64,000 bases of DNA, from NCBI GenBank assembly GCA_023525715.1, contig JAKNSD010000073.1, positions 394,062-458,061 of the forward strand. The letters run 5' to 3'. The position numbers were made by a program, and so were the translations under genes. The stretch comes from Cichorium intybus (taxonomy: Eukaryota > Streptophyta > Magnoliopsida > Asterales > Asteraceae). Positions 19,600 through 29,478 of this stretch are shown one piece after another. Every line of letters starts with the position of its first letter. Positions within the stretch are counted from its first letter, which is position 1. Under the pieces are notes generated by a model. It saw only the letters and a program-made list of their open reading frames with translations. It was not told the DNA's origin and did no database searches.

Positions 19600-22356
19600 C
19601 TGTTGTTTTTAACAATTTGTCGTGTACTCCGGTACATGAAAAATTCTTAATTTTTGAATTTTTGTAAAATTCAAAAATTACCTATAATTACACTTTGTGA
19701 TCATTTTAAACGTTTTTGGTGTACCTGGGTTCATGAGAAACTCCTTAAATTTTGAATTTTTTAATGATATTTTTCAGTTATTTTTAACAATTTTTCGTGT
19801 ACCCCGATACATGAAAAATTCTTAATTTTTGAATTTTATTAAAATTCAAAAATTACCTATAATTAGACTTTGTGATCATTTTAAAACATTTCTGGTGTAC
19901 CTGGGTTCATGAGAAACTCCTTAAATTTTGAATTTTTTAATGATATTTTTCTGTTATTTTTAACAATTTGTCGTGTAACCCGGTACATGAAAAATTCTTA
20001 ATTTTTCAATTTTTGTAAAATTCAAAAATTACCTAAAATTACACTTTGTGATCATTTTAAACATTTCTGGTGTACCTAGGTTCATGAGAAACTCCTTAAA
20101 TTTTGAATTTTTTTAATGATATTTTTATGTTATTTTTAACAATTTGTCGTGTACCCCGGTACATGAAAAATTCTTAATTTTTGAATTTTTGTAAAATTCA
20201 AAAATTACCTATAATTACATTTTATGATCATTTTAAACATTTCTGGTGTACCTGGGTTCATGATAAACTCCTTAACTTTTGAATTTTTTAATGATATTTT
20301 TTCTGTTATTTTTAACAATTTGTCGTGTACCCCGGTACATGAAAAATTCTTAATTTTTGAATTTTATTATAATTCAAAAATTACCTATAATTAAATTTTT
20401 TAATCATTTTAAAACATTTCTGGTGTAGCTGTGTTCATGAGAAACTCCTTAAATTTTGAATTTTTAATGATATTTTTTCTGTAATTTTTAACAATTTGTC
20501 GTGTACCCAGGTACATGAAAAATTCTTAATTTTTCAATTTTTGTAAAATTCAAAAATTACCTATAATTACACTTTGTGATCATTTTAAACATTTCTGGTG
20601 TACCTAGGTTCATGAGAAACTCCTTAAATTTTGAATTTTTTAATGATATTTTTTCTGTTATTTTTAACAATTTGTCGTGTACCCCGGTACATGAAAAATT
20701 CTTAATTTTTCAATTTTTGTAAAATTCAAAAATTACCTATAATTAAACTTTGTGATCATTTTAAACATTTTTGGTGTACCTAGGTTCATGAGAAACTCCT
20801 TAAATTTTGAATTTTTTAATGATATTTTTTATGTTATTTTTAACAATTTGTCGTGTACCCCGGTACATGAAAAATTCTTAATTTTTGAATTTTATTATAA
20901 TTCAAAAATTACCTATAATTACACTTTGTGATCATTTTAAAACATTTCTGGTGTAGCTGTGTTCATGAGAAACTCCTTAAATTTTGAATTTTTAATGATA
21001 TTTTTTCTGTAATTTTTAACAATTTGTCGTCTACCCCGGTACATGAAAAATTTTTAATTTTTCAATTTTTGTAAAATTCAAAAATTACCTATAATTACAC
21101 TTTGTGATCATTTTAAACATTTCTGGTGTACCTAGGTTCATAAGAAACTCCTTACATTTTGAATTTTTTAATGATATTTTTCTGTTATTTTTAACAATTT
21201 GTCGTGTACCCCGGTACATGAAAAATTCTAAATTTTTCAATTTTTGTAAAATTCAAAAATTACCTATAATTACAATTTGTGATCATTTTAAACATTTCTG
21301 TTGTACCTAGGTTCATGAGAAACTCCTTAAATTTCGAATTTTTTAATGATAATTTTTCTGTTATTTTTAACAATTTGTCGTGTACCCCGGTACATGAAAA
21401 ATTCTTATTTTTTCAATTTTTGTAAAATTCAAAAATTACCTATAATTACACTTTGTGATCATTTTAAAACATTTCTGGTGTAGCTGTGTTCATGAGAAAC
21501 TCCTTAAATTTTGAATTTTTAATGATATTTTTTCTGTTATTTATAACAATTTGTCGTGTACTCCGGTACATGAAAAATTCTTAATTTTTCAATTTTTGTA
21601 AAATTCAAAAATTACCTATAATTACACTTTGTGATCATTTTAAACATTTTTGGTGTACCTGGGTTCATGAGAAACTCCTTAAATTTTGAATTTTTTAATG
21701 ATATTTTTTCTGTTATTTTTAACAATTTGTCGTGATATTTTTTCTGTTATTTTTAACAATTTGTCGTGTACCCCGGTACATGAAAAATTCTTAATTTTTC
21801 AATTTTTGTAAAATTCAAAAATTACCTATAATTACACTTTGTGATCATTTTAAACATTTCTGGTGTACCTGGGTTCATGAGAAACTCCTTAAATTTTGAA
21901 TTTTTTAATGATATTTTTTATGTTGTTTTTAACAATTTGTCGTGTACTTCGGTACATGAAAAATTCTTAATTTTTGAATTTTTGTAAAATTCAAAAATTA
22001 CCTATAATTACACTTTGTGATCATTTTAAACGTTTTTGGTGTACCTGGGTTCATGAGAAACTCCTTAAATTTTGAATTTTTTAATGATATTTTTCAGTTA
22101 TTTTTAACAATTTTTCGTGTACCCCGATACATGAAAAATTCTTAATTTTTGAATTTTATTAAAATTCAAAAATTACCTATAATTAGACTTTGTGATCATT
22201 TTAAAACATTTCTGGTGTACCTGGGTTCATGAGAAACTCCTTAAATTTGAATTTTTTAATGATATTTTTCTGTTATTTTTAACAATTTGTCGTGTAACCC
22301 AGTACATGAAAAATTCTTAATTTTTCAATTTTTGTAAAATTCAAAAATTACCTAAA

Positions 22357-22361
22357 ATTAC
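22357..22361 (+). repeat. Target-site duplication, left (ATTAC)
   Basis: ATTAC immediately before the 5' LTR is repeated immediately after the 3' LTR (35492-35496). Joining the flanks gives the CCTAAAATTACACTTTGTG form seen undisturbed at about 20034. Confidence 0.95.
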
Positions 22362-22443
22362 TGTTGAGTCATTAATGAAGATTGAGTCAAATATGCTAAT
22401 CGGATTTGTTGCCTGATTTGTAGCCTATTCTTTAGCTATCGGT

Positions 22444-22468
22444 TATGGAATGGGTCTGTCATTCCATA
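22444..22468. promoter_or_regulatory. U3 inverted repeat next to the LTR TATA box
   Basis: Perfect 9-bp arms TATGGAATG / CATTCCATA flank a 7-bp spacer and end 13 bp before the TATATA box. The repeat is present in all three LTRs in the window (also 35254-35278 and 11164-11188). It is possibly a binding site for a dimeric factor or a hairpin; this is inference. Confidence 0.7.
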
Positions 22469-22481
22469 CTTAGATTTTGTT

Positions 22482-22487
22482 TATATA
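22482..22487 (+). promoter_or_regulatory. LTR TATA box
   Basis: TATATA within TTTATATAGC in the 5' LTR is a plausible core promoter for genomic RNA. The start site would be about 30 bp downstream (about 22512), giving a U3 of about 150 bp. Confidence 0.55.
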
Positions 22488-22683
22488 GCTTATTCGTGAC
22501 CCTGTTAGGGTTAACTTTTGTAATCTCTTTACGGCGCTCATACAGAATAGTTCTCATTGAATTGTTCTTGAGCTGCATTGTTAATCATTCAACATCAGTT
22601 CTTCATATCGTCTGCTTTTGATCTTGTTTATTTACATTAATCCGCATTTTTGAATCACGATCCAACTCTTGCATTTCAACAAT

Positions 22684-22695
22684 TGGTATCAGAGC
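22684..22695 (+). promoter_or_regulatory. Primer-binding site (initiator Met tRNA), copy 2
   Basis: TGGTATCAGAGC starts two bases after the LTR and is complementary to the 3' end of plant initiator tRNA-Met, the usual primer of plant copia elements. Confidence 0.95.
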
Positions 22696-22837
22696 GGGAG
22701 TTAGTGTTATTAACGAATCTGTTTTGATTTTTCTCATCGTTTCAATCGATTTTGATTATCAACATTTGATCTCTCACGATCGATTCTTCTTTTGATTCGA
22801 ACTTACACTTCTGATTCTTACTAGTAAACACGTATCA

Positions 22838-25800
22838 ATGGCTTTTGACGACTCACATACTCAGTCTTTTAATCTTTCAAGCAGTATTGGATCCACTACC
22901 AGGACTCCAATTCTATTCACTCAAGAGTATGAAGTCTGGGCGTTACACTTTGAAGATTATGTTCTTGGAATTGAAGAACATGGTGCAACGATCTGGCAAG
23001 CTATTACAGAAGAAACTCATGTCCATGCAGCCACAAGAAGGGCTATCAAAACCCTAAAAGAGTACAACAACTTGCTTGTCTCTCACACAAACATTCCTCA
23101 AGACGAAAAAGATAAACTGATGTGCAACATTAAAGCATTTAGAATTATCAGGTTTGCTCTTCAAGCAGATACTCTTCGTCTAGTTAGTTCATGCCAAACA
23201 GCTAAAGAGATCTGGGATCGACTTAAAGAATTATATTCTGGAGATGCTGATCTTGAGCACTCTATTCAAACCACTCTTCTTTCCGATTTCGGATCCTTTG
23301 TACAAGGTTCGGAAGAAACTCTGACCCAGACCTTTAATCGATATAATCATCTTCTAAGTCGATTATTAAAATACAATCTGGCTCGAACTGTCATTGAGCA
23401 AAAGGTCACCTTTCTTGATGGTCTTCGTTCTGAATGGAAGGCTATTGTTTCAACAATAAAAGCCCATGAACAGTTCAAAACTTACACTTTGGCTAAGGTT
23501 GTGGGAATTCTGAAATCCCATGAAAAGGAAATCATTTCGGAAGCCAAAGCAACTACCAGTCTTGGCTCCCTTGCACTGGTCGCTGCTGGAAAGAAAACGG
23601 CCGAAATTGATTCCGAATCTGACTTCTCCGATGACGATTTGACCAGAGAAGACAAAGCTTTGATGGTATCAAATCCCAAGAAGTTCTTCAAGAAAAACTT
23701 CTCCAAATTCAAAAACCGGAATCGACAAGGAGGTTTCCATGCTGAAAAGACTGTGGAAGAAAGTCAGAAAAAGAAGAATGATGAAGAGAAGAAACTAGCA
23801 GGCGACTCAGGATACGATTGTCATTACTGTAACGGCAAAAATCACTTTGTGAAAGACTGTTTGCTCCGAAAACAAGCTGAGAAGAAGGAGCAGGTGAAAG
23901 ATGAAGCTTATTATGCAAAGAAGATTGCAGAGCTGAAAAAGAACGATGCTTCATCTACCAAGGCAGCTTTCGTGGTGAAAGAAGACAGCGAATTTGGCGC
24001 CGTTGAAATCTGGTCAACGGATTCGGAAGATGAGGAGGTAAGGAATCCGACACATGGTCGATGTCTGATGGTGAAAGCTGACCATTCCGAAAGCAAAGGT
24101 TATTCAACCGATGGATGTCCTGCCTCAGCAAACTGCTTTGCTGCAAAACCTGTATATGAACAAGTTGAAGAATGTGAGGCTGTGGTCAAAAAGGTACGCT
24201 CTATCCTTAAATCTTTAAATATTTGCTCTTCTAATTATGATGCAGAATTAGATGATCTTAGATTTACCGTTTCCAGTTTGAGTGATAGCTTAAAAAGAAC
24301 ACGTCTAAGTAATTCTAACCTAAATGATCAATTGAGCAGGATATCGAATAAGAATGAGGAGAGACGTATGAGAATCGAGGCGTTGGACAGTGAGTTAGTT
24401 AAAGCACGAGATGATATTATTTATGTCAAACAAGATAATTTAGTTCTTGTCAAACAGAGAAACATTTTTTGTTTAATTGCTAAACGTCTTTACAATAATA
24501 TTACTCAATTACATCTTGATTGTGACATAGGCAGGGGTTTACACAAAATGATTTTACCCTTTCTTGAGTTGAAAGAGGATGAAATCGATGCAGAATGTCA
24601 TAGGTGTGAAACCATTGTTTCATCTGATGAGGTTTCGGAAGCTTATCGAATTGGACTTGATAAAATTGAAAGCTATATACAGTCCAAAGAACATAAAAGT
24701 ATGGTCAAAGAATATTTTTCAGAAAATGATCACGAGGAAATTAAAACAGCAACTCTAAAGAATTTTCATTCACTATGCTCTAAACTAAATTCCGATAATA
24801 TTCTTATTAATGAGAATATTTCTGACTTTGATGAAAGCGATATGAGTGAAATATCTGTTGAGGATGAAATTGATTGTTCGGAATTCGTGTCAAACTCTAC
24901 TGAAATTAAGAAAAATCTCATTTCTGAAAATTCGGTTACTTTTGCGAGAATTGTTGAAAGTGAAAAATCACACACTTTAACCGAACAAGCTACTGTTTTT
25001 CCAAAAATTCAAACTGTACCAAATCAAGTTTTTGTCAAACCTGGCCTAAATACAAAAGATGTAACTGAACTCAAAGTCCTTGTCGATAACGATAATTCCG
25101 ATGTTTGTGATTCTTTCTTTTGGTCGGAACCAATTGATAACTCAGATGAGACTAAAGGTCTTTCCGAAATGACCTCGTGGAAGTCTCGTGGCAATTATAT
25201 TTCTGGCTCATTGAACTGTAAAAATCCTGTTTCTCAAAATGGCTCATGGAGTGCAAAGAACTTGAAACATATTTCTCCGAACTCTAAAACGAATACTCTC
25301 AAATCTGACTCCAATCACGGCTCAACATCCTGTGTTCATAAGTCTCCTGAAGAGCTGATTGCCAAAAGGAAACAAATGAATGCCAGGTATAAAAAGAATC
25401 TGAAAGAGAGAAAACAGTTCTGGAGAAACAAAAATAACTCAAACCCAACCCAGAAAGCCAACCCAATTCCTAGTCGGAAAGTTGAGCCCACTCCAAAACC
25501 AAAACCAGTACCTAAACCATCTGTCTCAACAACAACAACAAAGACTCCTACACGTGTTCCCAGTTCAATGGATTCAAAAGGGAAGGGAAAACTCTATCCT
25601 GAAACCACTCAGGATCTTAAAATCCACAAGATTCATCCTACTGTTGCTTCCAAAACAAAACCCTCTCTTCAATCGGTTAAAAATCAAAATTCTTTTTCTA
25701 GCTCTCACACTCAGAAAACTCATTATTATCAAGTCACGAACACTGTTACTCATAAGAAATCTCGTTTTGCTAAACAACCATGGAAACCCACAAAAATAAA

Positions 25801-25936
25801 AGTGTTCCGAATTGAAAATAAGAAAAATGTACCATCTGTGAGAAAATCTTTTTGGGTTGAAAAATCGTGCACTTTTCCTATCGCAAGAAAATTCTCACAA
25901 GGGCCCACACTGGTTTGGGTTCCTAAATCTCTCTAA
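22838..25936 (+). CDS. gag: Long Gag protein (1032 aa), copy 2
   Basis: An intact ORF begins with the first ATG after a 142-bp leader (ATCAATGGC). Residues about 60-215 match the UBN2-type copia Gag fold (IWDRLKELYSG near 125). A CCHC knuckle is at 328-341. Residues 441-550 form a coiled coil. Ser/Thr- and acid-rich segments follow, then a basic Pro-rich part (848-920) and a VWVPKSL end. It assembles the virus-like particle and binds RNA. The C-terminal two thirds beyond the knuckle are unusual for copia and coincide with a potential intron. The stop (TAA, 25934-25936) is followed in the same frame by pol with no intervening stop. Confidence 0.96.
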   Translation: MAFDDSHTQSFNLSSSIGSTTRTPILFTQEYEVWALHFEDYVLGIEEHGATIWQAITEETHVHAATRRAIKTLKEYNNLLVSHTNIPQDEKDKLMCNIKAFRIIRFALQADTLRLVSSCQTAKEIWDRLKELYSGDADLEHSIQTTLLSDFGSFVQGSEETLTQTFNRYNHLLSRLLKYNLARTVIEQKVTFLDGLRSEWKAIVSTIKAHEQFKTYTLAKVVGILKSHEKEIISEAKATTSLGSLALVAAGKKTAEIDSESDFSDDDLTREDKALMVSNPKKFFKKNFSKFKNRNRQGGFHAEKTVEESQKKKNDEEKKLAGDSGYDCHYCNGKNHFVKDCLLRKQAEKKEQVKDEAYYAKKIAELKKNDASSTKAAFVVKEDSEFGAVEIWSTDSEDEEVRNPTHGRCLMVKADHSESKGYSTDGCPASANCFAAKPVYEQVEECEAVVKKVRSILKSLNICSSNYDAELDDLRFTVSSLSDSLKRTRLSNSNLNDQLSRISNKNEERRMRIEALDSELVKARDDIIYVKQDNLVLVKQRNIFCLIAKRLYNNITQLHLDCDIGRGLHKMILPFLELKEDEIDAECHRCETIVSSDEVSEAYRIGLDKIESYIQSKEHKSMVKEYFSENDHEEIKTATLKNFHSLCSKLNSDNILINENISDFDESDMSEISVEDEIDCSEFVSNSTEIKKNLISENSVTFARIVESEKSHTLTEQATVFPKIQTVPNQVFVKPGLNTKDVTELKVLVDNDNSDVCDSFFWSEPIDNSDETKGLSEMTSWKSRGNYISGSLNCKNPVSQNGSWSAKNLKHISPNSKTNTLKSDSNHGSTSCVHKSPEELIAKRKQMNARYKKNLKERKQFWRNKNNSNPTQKANPIPSRKVEPTPKPKPVPKPSVSTTTTKTPTRVPSSMDSKGKGKLYPETTQDLKIHKIHPTVASKTKPSLQSVKNQNSFSSSHTQKTHYYQVTNTVTHKKSRFAKQPWKPTKIKVFRIENKKNVPSVRKSFWVEKSCTFPIARKFSQGPTLVWVPKSL

Positions 25937-25945
25937 CTTGTGCAG
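24038..25945 (+). other. Putative in-frame intron joining Gag residue 400 to Pol
   Basis: The donor GAG|GTAAGG (24035-24043) matches the 5' splice consensus and falls exactly after codon 400 of gag. The acceptor TTGTGCAG|GT ends at 25945, again at a codon boundary of the same frame. Branch-like CTAAA and CTAAC lie about 18 and 10 nt before the AG, and the Gag stop codon is inside the latter. The 1908 bp is 636 codons, so removal deletes the Gag coiled-coil/Pro-rich region and the stop, and fuses Gag 1-400, including the zinc knuckle, to Pol. Both sites are identical in copy 1. No transcript evidence is available here. Confidence 0.4.
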
Positions 25946-26311
25946 GTTCTACGTGACGAACAGTATGATCCGGAATGGTACATTGACAGCGGCTGTTCAC
26001 GTCATATGACTGGAAGGAAGGAGGAATTGAGAGAATATCGCTCACTGACAAATGGAGGAAAAGTCAGTTATGGGAACAATGCAACAGGCAACATCAAAGG
26101 CTATGGCATGATCACAAATGGTGAAATTTCGATACGCAAAGTGGCATATGTGGAAGGACTTCAGCACAACTTGATCAGTGTCTCACAACTGGTTGTCGGA
26201 ACTGGTCTTAAAGTCTCATTTGATGAAGAAGGTTCCGAACTGATTGAGAAAGAATCCAAAAAGATTATACTGAAGTCAAAGAGAAAGGAGAACTGTTTCC
26301 CTTGGATATGA
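25937..26311 (+). pseudogene. pol: pol N-terminal part: protease, frameshifted (copy 2)
   Basis: This part is in frame with gag directly after its UAA. It holds the aspartic protease catalytic triplet in YIDSGCSRHMTG (Asp at about residue 16 of the frame from 25940). The frame is lost at an A-run: three A at 26284-26286 where copy 1 has four. It ends 25 bp later at TGA (26309-26311). No ATG is required, because entry is from gag by readthrough or splicing (the first codon after the stop is CTT). The break separates protease from integrase, so this copy cannot make a full Pol. Confidence 0.9.
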
Positions 26312-29300
26312 GACCTATTCAAGGAAAACCTGCTATTTGCCTACTCACTAAAGCTACGAACGATGATAGTTGGCTCTGGCACAGGCGGTTGTCTCACATG
26401 AACTTTCGTGATATTAATAAACTGGTACTTGGTGATCTTGTGCGTGGATTACCGCTACTCAAGTACGACAAAGACCGACTCTGTGACGCATGCGAGCTAG
26501 GAAAACAAAGTCGGAAGAGCCACTCTACAATCATCAACACAAAGATCATCGAACCTCTGGAACTCTTGCATATTGATCTTTGTGGTCCATCTGCCATCGA
26601 AAGCGTCGCTCATAACAAATACATTCTGGTTGTGGTGGATGACTTCTCTCGTTTCACATGGGTGTTCTTCCTCAAGCAAAAATCTGAAGCGGCCATCAAC
26701 ATGATCAACTTTATCAAGCAGATCGAAATCCTTCTCCGAAAACAAGTTCGTATGATACGAAGTGATAATGGGACAGAATTCAAAAATAAAGTTCTAGATG
26801 ATTTTCTCGTCAATAAAGGAATCACGCATAACTTCTCTGCCCCTTACACTCCTCAACAAAATGGAGTTGTAGAAAGACGGAATCGTTCTTTGTGTGAAGC
26901 TGCTCGAACCATGCTCTCTTTCGCAAAACTTCCTTTATATTTCTGGGCCGACGCCATCGCAACTGCTTGTTACACTCAGAACCGATCGAACATTACGAAA
27001 CGATTCAATCTCACCCCCTATGAGATCCTCAACAAGAGAAAACCGAATGTGAAGTTCTTTCATGTTTTTGGATCCAAGTGCTTCATTTTCAACTCGAAAG
27101 AAAAACGAGTTAAATGGGACGAAAAAGCTGATGAAGGCATTTTTCTGGGCTACTCTCTTACCTCAAAAGCCTATCGTGTTCTGAACAAACGATCTCGAAA
27201 GATTGAAGAAACATACTACATCACCTTTGATGATAGATACAATTCCAGAGCAAAGCACGCTAGTATCAAGTCTGAAGAAATCTTTCCTGAATCCAATACG
27301 TCTACAATTCCTCTTCTGGATTTATATGAGGAATTCTTAAATTTGTTCGATGATCAAGAAACTGCAAAAACATCAGAAGCAAATGCACGAGATAACCAAG
27401 GCGATGAATTGTTGAAGCTTATAGAAAATACAATTAGTGAAAACGAATCTCCACAAGAACATTCCTCTGATGTTCCGATTCTAAACAATGCTCCAACTCC
27501 CATTACTGATGCACCAATCCAGGGGGAGAGTCCAACTCCTATTGCAGATGCACCAATCCAGGGGGAGAGTTCATCAACTATTCAAGGGGAGCATATGACT
27601 CTTGAGTCCGAATCAACCACTCTCCCAGTTGAACAAGATCATCCTGATAATAGAAACGATGCAACCTTCCAGGGGGAGAATGACCTTGAAAATAATGACC
27701 TTGACACACAGTCAGAGGTACATTCGGAAGCAGAAGAGATCATTTCAGAAATTAATCCTGAATATGATCCAAATTATCCTCCAATGATAAAATGGACAAG
27801 AGATCATCCAAAATCTCAAATCATCGGAACGACTTCTGCTGGTATTCTTACTCGAGCTCAAGCTAAAGAAAGGCAAGCCGCATTATTTTCCAAAGTGGAG
27901 TTTTGCATGTTTCATTCGTTTATCTCCAAGGTTGAACCTAAAACAGTTAAAATAGCACTTGATCATGCTGACTGGGTTCAAGCAATGCAAGATGAGTTAA
28001 ACGAATTTGAACGTAACAGGGTGTGGCGATTGGTTCCGACACCGAAAAACGCATCCGTTCTCGGAATGAAATGGGTCTTTCGAAACAAGTTGGACAAAGA
28101 AGGGAATGTCATACGAAACAAAGCAAGACTGGTTGTCAAAGGGTACTGTCAGGAAGAAGGAATTGATTATGAAGAAACTTTTGCACCAGTAGCCAGACTT
28201 GAATCCGTTCGGATTTTTCTTGCTTATGCAGCACATAAAGGGTTCGAGGTCTATCAGATGGATGTCAAGTGCGCTTTTCTGAATGGAGAATTAGAAGAGA
28301 CAGTCTATGTTGAACAACCACCAGGCTTTGTGAGCAGTAAACATCCTGATCATTGCTACGTTTTAGACAAAGCTGTTTACGGTCTGAAACAAGCTCCAAG
28401 AGCTTGGTATGAAACTTTAACCAGGTTCCTTAAGCAATCCAAATTCAAGCAAGGATCCGTCGACCCAACTTTCTTTCGCAAAAAGGAAGGAGGTCACCTG
28501 ATGATTGTTCAAATTTATGTTGATGACATAATTTTCGGATCTACTCATCCAAGCCTAACAGCTGAATTCCGAAAACTGATGGAGACAAAATTTGAAATGA
28601 GCTCTATGGGCAAAATCAATTTCTTTCTAGGTCTCAACATCAAACAAAGCTCAGAAGGCATATTCATCAATCAGGAAGCTTATACCAAGTCTCTCTTAGA
28701 GAAATTCGGAATGAAGGGAGATTCTAAAGTCAAAGTTCCGATGGCTTTCGGAACAAAACTCACTCCTTCACTAGACAAACCTGCAGCAGATATCACTCTT
28801 TATCGTCAGATGATAGGCTCACTTCTCTATCTCACTTCAAGCAGACCTGACATTATGTTTGCGGTTTGTTACTGCGCAAGATTTCAGGCAAATCCTAGAG
28901 AGCCACACCACAATGCTGTGAAGAATATATTCCGTTATCTCAAAAGATCAACCTCTCTTGGACTATGGTATCCTTCAGGATCTGGTTTCTTTGTTCAAGC
29001 ATTTTCCGATGCTGATCTTGGTGGTTGTGGATTAGATCGCAAAAGCACTTCAGGAGGATGTCAACTTCTTGATGGCAAACTCGTAAGCTGGCAATCAAGG
29101 AAACAAACTTGCGTGTCCCTCTCAACAGCTGAAGCTGAATACATTGCTGCTGCTTCATGTACCTCTCAGATAATCTGGATTCAAAATCAACTGAGAGATT
29201 ATGGAGTTAATATGAAACGTATTCCTCTTTACTGTGATTCCGAAAGTGCTATTCGGATCTGTCACAATCCAGTGCAACACTCGAAGACTAAACACATTGC

Positions 29301-29478
29301 ACTCAGATATCACTTTATCAAAGATCATGTTGAAGACGGAAACATCGAAGTTCATTTCGTTCGCTCAAATGATCAACTCGCAGACATCTTCACGAAGGCC
29401 CTCCCTGAACCAGCATTCAACAGAATTCTTCATGGTCTCGGAATGATGGAAGCTGAATCCGTTCCGATTTCTAACTAA
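26302..29478 (+). CDS. pol: pol main part: integrase-reverse transcriptase-RNase H (copy 2, after frameshift)
   Basis: This is an open frame of 1058 codons, entered in nature from the upstream protease frame; the first codon counted here is TTG, not a real start. In order it has the HHCC zinc-binding segment (HRRLSH 27-32, CDAC about 61-64), the integrase DD35E core (Asp92, Asp155, Glu191), a variable linker with repeated QGE motifs, copia RT with YVDD at 739-742, and RNase H acidic residues Asp903, Glu944, Asp979 and Asp1028. All catalytic residues are present. It makes cDNA and integrates it. The stop TAA is at 29476-29478. The only visible lesion is the 1-nt loss upstream. Confidence 0.93.
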   Translation: MDMRPIQGKPAICLLTKATNDDSWLWHRRLSHMNFRDINKLVLGDLVRGLPLLKYDKDRLCDACELGKQSRKSHSTIINTKIIEPLELLHIDLCGPSAIESVAHNKYILVVVDDFSRFTWVFFLKQKSEAAINMINFIKQIEILLRKQVRMIRSDNGTEFKNKVLDDFLVNKGITHNFSAPYTPQQNGVVERRNRSLCEAARTMLSFAKLPLYFWADAIATACYTQNRSNITKRFNLTPYEILNKRKPNVKFFHVFGSKCFIFNSKEKRVKWDEKADEGIFLGYSLTSKAYRVLNKRSRKIEETYYITFDDRYNSRAKHASIKSEEIFPESNTSTIPLLDLYEEFLNLFDDQETAKTSEANARDNQGDELLKLIENTISENESPQEHSSDVPILNNAPTPITDAPIQGESPTPIADAPIQGESSSTIQGEHMTLESESTTLPVEQDHPDNRNDATFQGENDLENNDLDTQSEVHSEAEEIISEINPEYDPNYPPMIKWTRDHPKSQIIGTTSAGILTRAQAKERQAALFSKVEFCMFHSFISKVEPKTVKIALDHADWVQAMQDELNEFERNRVWRLVPTPKNASVLGMKWVFRNKLDKEGNVIRNKARLVVKGYCQEEGIDYEETFAPVARLESVRIFLAYAAHKGFEVYQMDVKCAFLNGELEETVYVEQPPGFVSSKHPDHCYVLDKAVYGLKQAPRAWYETLTRFLKQSKFKQGSVDPTFFRKKEGGHLMIVQIYVDDIIFGSTHPSLTAEFRKLMETKFEMSSMGKINFFLGLNIKQSSEGIFINQEAYTKSLLEKFGMKGDSKVKVPMAFGTKLTPSLDKPAADITLYRQMIGSLLYLTSSRPDIMFAVCYCARFQANPREPHHNAVKNIFRYLKRSTSLGLWYPSGSGFFVQAFSDADLGGCGLDRKSTSGGCQLLDGKLVSWQSRKQTCVSLSTAEAEYIAAASCTSQIIWIQNQLRDYGVNMKRIPLYCDSESAIRICHNPVQHSKTKHIALRYHFIKDHVEDGNIEVHFVRSNDQLADIFTKALPEPAFNRILHGLGMMEAESVPISN
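27492..27680 (+). repeat. Repeated polypurine-tract-like motifs in the integrase-RT linker
   Basis: AGGGGGAGA occurs at 27521, 27560 and 27671, with a shorter AAGGGGAGC at 27584. The first two sit in a 39-bp tandem repeat (27492-27530 and 27532-27570). They match the core of the true polypurine tract (35160-35170) and encode QGES/QGEN repeats. The deletion in copy 1 removes the whole block. Confidence 0.8.

Larger units (their letters stand above)
11271..22361 (+). repeat. Satellite block A, ~176-bp monomers (~63 copies)
   Basis: AT-rich head-to-tail monomers follow a fixed order: GTGTACCCCGGTACATG, AAAAATTCTTAATTTTT, TTCAAAAATTACCTATAATTAC, TTTGTGATCATTTTAAA, GGTGTACCTAGGTTCATGAG, AAACTCCTTAAATTTTGAA, TTTTTAACAATTTGTCGTG. 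Subtypes differ by GTAGCTGTG versus GTACCTAGG/GTACCTGGG, by an extra A in TTTTAAAAC, and by a TCAG/TTTTTCG form. The period is 175-177 bp, not a multiple of 3, so the short open frames are not genes. All monomers inspected point the same way. The length is close to one nucleosome, as in many plant centromeric satellites; the centromere role is inference. Confidence 0.97.
22362..22681 (+). repeat. 5' LTR of copy 2 (320 bp)
   Basis: Starts TGTTGAGTC and ends TTCAACA. By eye it has no difference from the 3' LTR at 35172-35491. It carries the promoter, with a TATATA at 22482-22487. Confidence 0.97.

Noticed and set aside
25940..25942. GTG as a start for pol
   Set aside because: Non-ATG start in a plant element. 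The frame is continuous with gag across the stop, so entry by readthrough or splicing is more likely.
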